Shown here: positions 6,539 through 9,431 of the stretch, one piece after another | Layout of the letters: each line of letters starts with the position of its first letter | Position numbering within the stretch: position 1 is the first letter of the stretch | NCBI GenBank assembly: GCA_964579305.1 | Contig: CAZOGY010000133.1 | Location: 1-9,431, forward strand | Length of the DNA stretch: 9,431 bases | Direction: 5' to 3' | DNA from: JBCBWG01 sp964579305 | GTDB lineage: Bacteria; Pseudomonadota; Alphaproteobacteria; Rhizobiales; Hyphomicrobiaceae | Notes under the pieces: generated by a model | What the model was told of the DNA's origin: nothing | Database searches by the model: none | The model's input: the letters and a program-made list of their open reading frames with translations, nothing else | Made by a program: the position numbers and the translations under genes

Positions 6539-7153
6539 TCAGCCCAGTAGCAGATCCTTCAAATACAACAGGCCATTGAAGCCCAGAAAAATAATGGTTG
6601 CGGAGATTGCGAGCGCAGCGAAGCCTGCAAGGATGCCGAGGAGAAGAAGGATCCCGTCTTCCTCCAACAGGGCAAAGCCGATCAGGAAGACGGCGAATGC
6701 CGGTGCAGTGTTCGTACCGGGAATTGGCAGAACCATCGAGCTGGCCAACGCAATAATGAGCAAGCCCAGAACGATCCGCACGATGCGGGCTTGTGTCAGC
6801 CCGTTCAATCGTGGCCGCGTGAAGCGCTCCATGAAGCGGGTGAGCTGAAGCATACGGTCAACGAATTTGCGGCTGAAACGGCTCGGGTCGAATGTGCGCT
6901 TACGAATACTTTGGGGCACCCACAGCGTGTCATAGCCCAGCAGCAGCCGAAACCCGATGAAATAGAGCGGGATCGACAGGACGGTGGAATAGCCGGCCGC
7001 GGGCAAGGGCAATGCGGCGGGCAGCGCAAACAAGATCAAGATGACGGCCAAGCCGTGCCGTCCGATCTCGTCGATCAATTCGCCGAAGCTTCCGGGCGCT
7101 CGGGCCGGATCGAACACGCGCGTGACGATACTGGACAGGGCTTCTTGGTTCAT
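6539..7153 (-). CDS. ExoD-family (PF06055) integral membrane protein
   Basis: A 204-residue inner-membrane protein of the exopolysaccharide synthesis ExoD family, named after rhizobial exoD. The family's biochemical role is not established; rhizobial mutants were linked to exopolysaccharide and alkali tolerance. Visible features are the soluble N-terminus with GSFGELIDEIGRHGLAVILI (about 21-40), the Pro-rich ALPAALPLPAAG segment (44-55), a second hydrophobic stretch (STVLSIPLYFIGFRLLLGYD), a charged cytosolic region with RKRTFDPSRF, and hydrophobic segments from about 127 to the end, including MVLPIPGTNTAPAF and the EEDG turn. The ATG at 7153 has only a weak Shine-Dalgarno. It is convergent with the 60-residue gene and divergent from dsbB, and no polysaccharide genes are nearby, so its link to exopolysaccharide is by family name only. 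Confidence 0.88.
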   Translation of the reverse strand: MNQEALSSIVTRVFDPARAPGSFGELIDEIGRHGLAVILILFALPAALPLPAAGYSTVLSIPLYFIGFRLLLGYDTLWVPQSIRKRTFDPSRFSRKFVDRMLQLTRFMERFTRPRLNGLTQARIVRIVLGLLIIALASSMVLPIPGTNTAPAFAVFLIGFALLEEDGILLLLGILAGFAALAISATIIFLGFNGLLYLKDLLLG

Positions 7154-7291
7154 TGCTCGCTCGGGTGAATGGCCTGTCAGGCCTTGGGAGGACGCGCTGA
7201 CCGACGGCGTCGGCCGGCTACACCGCGCTGATTAGTGGCCGGAGTCAGTTGTGTCCATGTTCGCGAGGACGCGCGGCGCAGTTCGGCGGAA

Positions 7292-7316
7292 GGGTGCATC
7301 GCTTGCGATGTTACCC
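7292..7316. other. Stem-loop in the dsbB upstream region
   Basis: GGGT (7292-7295) pairs with ACCC (7313-7316), and CATCGC (7297-7302) pairs with GCGATG (7305-7310) around a TT turn, with a G-U pair and one bulge between. No T-run follows on either strand, so it is not a simple terminator. It could be an operator, an RNA element or chance. Confidence 0.4.
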
Positions 7317-7454
7317 CAGAACCAAAATCGTCGTGCCAGGCCAATCGCTGCGTTGGGCAAGCCGTTCGATTCAGCATTCTCGGCATGACCGTGCGAACGC
7401 GCCGTCGCGGTCTATCCGCCGTTCAAAATCTGCGGTAAGCAGCGCTTGTGCCCG

Positions 7455-7471
7455 TGCCGGGCATTCCGGCA
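7455..7471 (+). other. Hairpin just upstream of dsbB
   Basis: TGCCGG (7455-7460) and CCGGCA (7466-7471) form a 6-bp stem with a 5-nt loop, ending 22 nt before the dsbB ATG. Flanking TTGT (7446-7449) and ACAA (7473-7476) could extend it across an internal loop. The dsbB start lacks a visible Shine-Dalgarno, so leader structure may matter for its translation. Confidence 0.35.
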
Positions 7472-7493
7472 GACAACATGGTATACCCGCGTA

Positions 7494-8033
7494 ATGGCCG
7501 ATCCCGTTCGATCACTGACCCAGCAGCCTGGCTATGCGGCCGGAAGCTACGTCCTTTTCGGGGCGATCGCCGTCATCCTTGGCGCGCTGGCCTTTGAACA
7601 CATTGGCGGTTTGGCGCCCTGCCCGCTCTGCCTTATGCAGCGCTATGCGTACTATCTTGCGATCCCGCTTGCGTTTGCTGGCCTCGTTGCGATGAGTGCC
7701 GAACGGCGTACCGTTGCCGGCTTGATGTTCCTGTTTGTGGGCCTTGCCTTTCTGGCAAACATGGCGTTGGCCGGGTATCACGCCGGCGCCGAATGGGGAT
7801 TCTGGCCCGGCCCATCAACGTGCGGCAATGAAATGCAGCCGCTTGCGCCACTGGGGCAGGACCTGCGCAAGGCTCTTGAAAACGTGGCCGTACCGAATTG
7901 CACCGAGCCGGCGATCCGCATTCTGGGCTTGTCCTTGTCAGGCTGGAATGCCGTGGCGTGCGGACTGCTGGCTGGTTTTTCGTTTTTCACAACATCCACA
8001 ACCATGGATCCGGCGCTCGAGGCTACGACGTGA
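7494..8033 (+). CDS. dsbB: DsbB, disulfide bond formation membrane oxidase
   Basis: DsbB sits in the inner membrane, reoxidises the periplasmic thiol oxidase DsbA and passes electrons to quinone. The 179-residue protein shows the four-helix layout: helix 1 at about 19-37, the first cysteine pair CPLC (C43, C46) in APCPLCLMQRYAYYL, helix 2 at about 52-66, helix 3 at about 74-93, a periplasmic loop with GYHAGAEWGFWPGPSTC (C110) and PNC (C136), and a last helix at about 143-165. Both redox pairs are intact. The ATG at 7494 (MADPVRSL) gives a normal-length N-terminus, but no Shine-Dalgarno is visible; a TTG at 7446 would add 16 residues that look non-coding. No dsbA is in the window, so its partner is encoded elsewhere. 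Hairpins follow the stop codon. Confidence 0.93.
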   Translation: MADPVRSLTQQPGYAAGSYVLFGAIAVILGALAFEHIGGLAPCPLCLMQRYAYYLAIPLAFAGLVAMSAERRTVAGLMFLFVGLAFLANMALAGYHAGAEWGFWPGPSTCGNEMQPLAPLGQDLRKALENVAVPNCTEPAIRILGLSLSGWNAVACGLLAGFSFFTTSTTMDPALEATT

Positions 8034-8034
8034 A

Positions 8035-8075
8035 CGATCTCTCATGCCTGAGATCGAGGTAGCCCCGAACGGGGC
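8035..8075 (+). other. Two consecutive hairpins right after dsbB
   Basis: CGATCTC (8035-8041) pairs with GAGATCG (8050-8056) around an 8-nt loop, beginning one base after the dsbB stop. GCCCCG (8062-8067) then pairs with CGGGGC (8070-8075). Neither has a T-run directly behind it. They may protect the dsbB mRNA 3' end or aid termination together with the hairpin at 8120-8134. Confidence 0.45.
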
Positions 8076-8119
8076 AGGGCGGATTTATCCAATAAAATCA
8101 ATGGGATAGCTTTTACTCC

Positions 8120-8143
8120 GCGCAATGATTGCGCAGGATTTTT
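8120..8143 (+). terminator. Possible intrinsic terminator downstream of dsbB
   Basis: GCGCAA (8120-8125) and TTGCGC (8129-8134) form a 6-bp stem with a TGA loop, followed after AGGA by TTTTT (8139-8143). The 4-nt gap before the T-run and the short stem make it weak. A second T-tract follows at about 8159-8164. Confidence 0.4.
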
Positions 8144-8774
8144 GTCGCTCGGACCGCCTTTTTTCATCCCTGAGCCGTAGCCCATTCACCAAACGTCAAG
8201 CGAATTTCCGCACGCCCGCCGTGTCCACGCCCCGTTGTGGTCACGAAGCAACGATTTATTCTCCCTTGTGAGCGGTTGGTGCGGAATTGAGTTTCGCGTT
8301 GTGAGTTTGCGTCACCGCACCGCGGGTTGTTCAGTGTTGCGTTCCCGTTATGCGTCACGACCAACGGCTCGCCGCAACCGTTGTGCCCATAGAGTTTTGC
8401 GTTGGCCAACGGCGGCGGTGAGGCAACCGCAGGTAGACGACAGCGTTTGCACTTTGAGTTTCGATCCCCGCGTTTCGTTTTGCGTACAGCCCGCGTCTCA
8501 TTGGGTGGTGTTGCGTGTCCGCGTTCTCAGTTGTGTCGCGTCCTGCGTTCTCGTTCGCGGCTTGATTGCGTTTTGATCAGGCCAAGCGTGTCCCGTCCCG
8601 AGTGTGCGTTTCCGGTCTCGCGTTTGTGTACGTCGCGTTGCGTCGTGCGTTGCGTTCACGTCTGCCGCCCAGCTGGCGGTGCGTTTCAATAGGTCCAGAG
8701 CCACCGCGCAAAAATGCGTTGGAAGCCATGCGTCACAGTTCCAGCGCGGCGGCTCTTGTCAGTGGAGTTCCCCA
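8144..8774. other. Long stretch without a supported gene
   Basis: No open frame here has a credible ribosome site together with protein-like sequence. Frames are open mainly because the minus strand is poor in T and therefore in stop codons. On the minus strand, two broken frames, GTG at 8704 to a stop at 8498 and TTG at 8409 to a stop at 8164, give Asn/Thr/Arg-rich translations. The main content is the one-strand GCGT-rich tract listed separately. Confidence 0.6.
8296..8733 (+). repeat. Strand-asymmetric GCGT-rich degenerate repeat tract
   Basis: GCGT occurs 24 times on the plus strand in 438 bp by hand count, starting at 8296, 8309, 8339, 8352, 8399, 8443, 8470, 8482, 8493, 8513, 8521, 8538, 8545, 8568, 8586, 8606, 8620, 8635, 8640, 8647, 8652, 8681, 8716 and 8730. 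Its complement ACGC was not seen. Eight copies are part of TTGCGT. Intervals vary from 5 to 47 bp and start positions spread over all three frames (10, 8 and 6), so this is neither a fixed-period tandem repeat nor a frame-locked coding repeat. GCGTTCTC occurs twice (8521, 8545) and TTGAGTTTCG twice (8287, 8454). Confidence 0.75.
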
Positions 8775-8969
8775 ATGTCGCATCCGGTTTTCAAGATCCC
8801 GATGGCAGCCGCAGAGCAGGAGGCCGCTTCCATGGTCAAGTCAGCAATGCCGGCGGACGGCGCGTCCTGGCTCGCGATCGGTGATTTGGCAGCCGGAATA
8901 GTTGCACAAGCGCGTGAACGGTCGCGCGGTGAGACACCGCCGGCGATACCGCACGCGCTTGCTGCGTGA
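8775..8969 (+). CDS. Hypothetical small protein (64 aa)
   Basis: I do not recognise this gene. The 64-residue product begins MSHPVFKIPMAAAEQEAASM and is Ala-rich, with a probable helix through WLAIGDLAAGIVAQARERSR (residues about 32-51) and a Pro/Ala tail. It has no cysteine, signal peptide or clear membrane segment. Support comes from GTGGAG (8762-8767), 7 nt before the ATG, and from composition that returns to normal after the GCGT-rich tract. Against it is a 144-residue open frame on the opposite strand over the same bases, though that frame has no good start context. The frame continues upstream to 8604, but that part is the low-complexity tract. A second small gene with a good ribosome site follows on the same strand. 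Confidence 0.5.
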   Translation: MSHPVFKIPMAAAEQEAASMVKSAMPADGASWLAIGDLAAGIVAQARERSRGETPPAIPHALAA

Positions 8970-9225
8970 GTTTCATCTTGAACGGCCGCGTTCTGCGCCG
9001 TTGTCAAGCTTAGCCTAAATGCCGTCCATTGCCCGAGGCCGCAAAGGACGACCCGAGTTGGCAGGTCCATCACGCCGGGGCCGGATCCCAAAAACTGGCG
9101 CAGCGTTACCGGTTTTGCGTCGTGACGCCAGAACAGCGGGGTGGGCCTGCCGCCTGAGTGAACGCGAAGCGTTCTTGCATGCGACCGCCGCAATGGCTCC
9201 GTCGCGCCCGAAGGAGAGCTGCACC
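8970..9225. other. Spacer between the two small genes
   Basis: These 256 bp hold no supported gene. A short hairpin, GAACGC/GCGTTC with a GAA loop (9160-9174), lies about 50 bp before the next start codon. No convincing promoter was found. Confidence 0.5.
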
Positions 9226-9431
9226 ATGACGCTGAACCACATCGACGCCATCCAGTGGGATCACGCCTTGTCCGTTGCCCGTCAGACTTGTGCGCGGCTG
9301 TTCCGCGATGGCGCGACGCCTCACGAAGCGCTGGCAGCGTTCGGCCTGAGCGCTGATCCGGCGGAGCGGGATTGGGCGCGGGTCATTGATCGGGTTGCGG
9401 AAGTGATCTGCCAGAAGTCGGCACGGCGGGC
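9226..9431 (+). CDS. Hypothetical protein, partial (3' end beyond window)
   Basis: An unrecognised gene beginning at ATG 9226 with AAGGAG (9211-9216) 9 nt upstream. It stays open to the window edge, giving at least 68 residues. The sequence starts MTLNHIDAIQWDHALSVARQ and continues with CARLFRDGATPHEALAAFGL, then a second helical part with DWARVIDRVAEVICQKSARR. The alternating helical pattern, conserved-looking tryptophans and two cysteines look like a compact cytosolic helical domain, possibly a small Rhizobiales-specific protein. No signal peptide or catalytic motif is visible. The excellent Shine-Dalgarno and protein-like composition make it a likely real gene; its full length is unknown. 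Confidence 0.75.
   Translation, partial: MTLNHIDAIQWDHALSVARQTCARLFRDGATPHEALAAFGLSADPAERDWARVIDRVAEVICQKSARR

Larger units (their letters stand above)
7154..7493. other. Divergent spacer without a convincing gene
   Basis: This 340-bp stretch separates the ExoD-family gene from dsbB. Short open frames exist on both strands, but their Arg/Ser/Pro-rich translations lack ribosome sites and do not resemble proteins. It holds three palindromes: GGCCT/AGGCC (7171-7183), a longer hairpin at 7292-7316 and TGCCGG/CCGGCA (7455-7471). No confident promoter was found for either flanking gene. Confidence 0.6.

Noticed and set aside
7361..7380. GTTCGATTC, resembling a tRNA T-loop
   Set aside because: The flanking bases cannot form the T-stem and no acceptor or anticodon arm fits around it.
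7177..7438. Small open frames on both strands in the exoD-dsbB spacer
   Set aside because: No ribosome sites, Arg/Ser/Pro-rich random-looking translations, and mutually overlapping frames.
8085..8093. TTATCCAAT, close to a DnaA box, beside an AT-rich patch
   Set aside because: A single imperfect 9-mer without a cluster of further boxes does not support a replication origin.
8235..8704. CRISPR array or minisatellite in the repetitive-looking tract
   Set aside because: No repeat of constant length with regular spacing; the shared motif is only 4-6 bases at irregular intervals.
8759..9193. 144-residue minus-strand open frame across the small-gene region
   Set aside because: No Shine-Dalgarno and an unprotein-like mix; the plus-strand small gene inside it has a better start context. 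Not excluded with certainty.

Overview
The window looks like a chromosomal segment of an alphaproteobacterium, most likely Rhizobiales (Hyphomicrobiales) or a close relative. The evidence is the gene content and order: hrcA-grpE on the minus strand, divergent from rph-rdgB-hemW on the plus strand. Rhizobial-type variants inside the proteins also fit, such as the longer loop before SHRARA in RdgB and the alphaproteobacterial HrcA C-terminus. No genus is assigned.

Layout. (1) 1-2214, minus strand: heat-shock genes hrcA (repressor) and grpE (DnaK nucleotide-exchange factor), with a possible RpoH-type promoter between them and hairpins after grpE. (2) 2215-2571: divergent control region. (3) 2572-5251, plus strand: RNase PH (rph), the dITP/XTP pyrophosphatase (rdgB) and the HemW heme chaperone. 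The last two are 6 bp apart. (4) 5187-6155, minus strand: a GcvA-like LysR regulator whose 3' end overlaps the 3' end of hemW. Across a 103-bp gap it faces a 60-residue small protein (6259-6441). The gap holds a near-perfect 24-bp dyad overlapping the -35 of a good promoter. (5) 6484-6511: strong bidirectional terminator between the small gene and a convergent ExoD-family membrane protein (6539-7153, minus). (6) 7154-7493: divergent spacer with hairpins. (7) 7494-8033, plus: dsbB with all four redox cysteines. (8) 8034-8774: no convincing gene; hairpins just after dsbB, then a striking one-strand enrichment of the tetramer GCGT. (9) 8775-8969 and 9226-window end: two small unrecognised proteins, both with good ribosome-binding sites; the second runs off the window.

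How the genes fit together. Most of the window is housekeeping: protein quality control (HrcA/GrpE, DsbB), tRNA 3'-end maturation (RNase PH), nucleotide-pool cleaning (RdgB) and heme delivery (HemW). The least explained parts are the LysR/small-protein pair with its operator-like dyad, and the GCGT-rich tract at about 8296-8733. No mobile element, CRISPR array, tRNA or rRNA was found. I do not see a clear new multi-gene system here. The GCGT tract is the best candidate for something undescribed.
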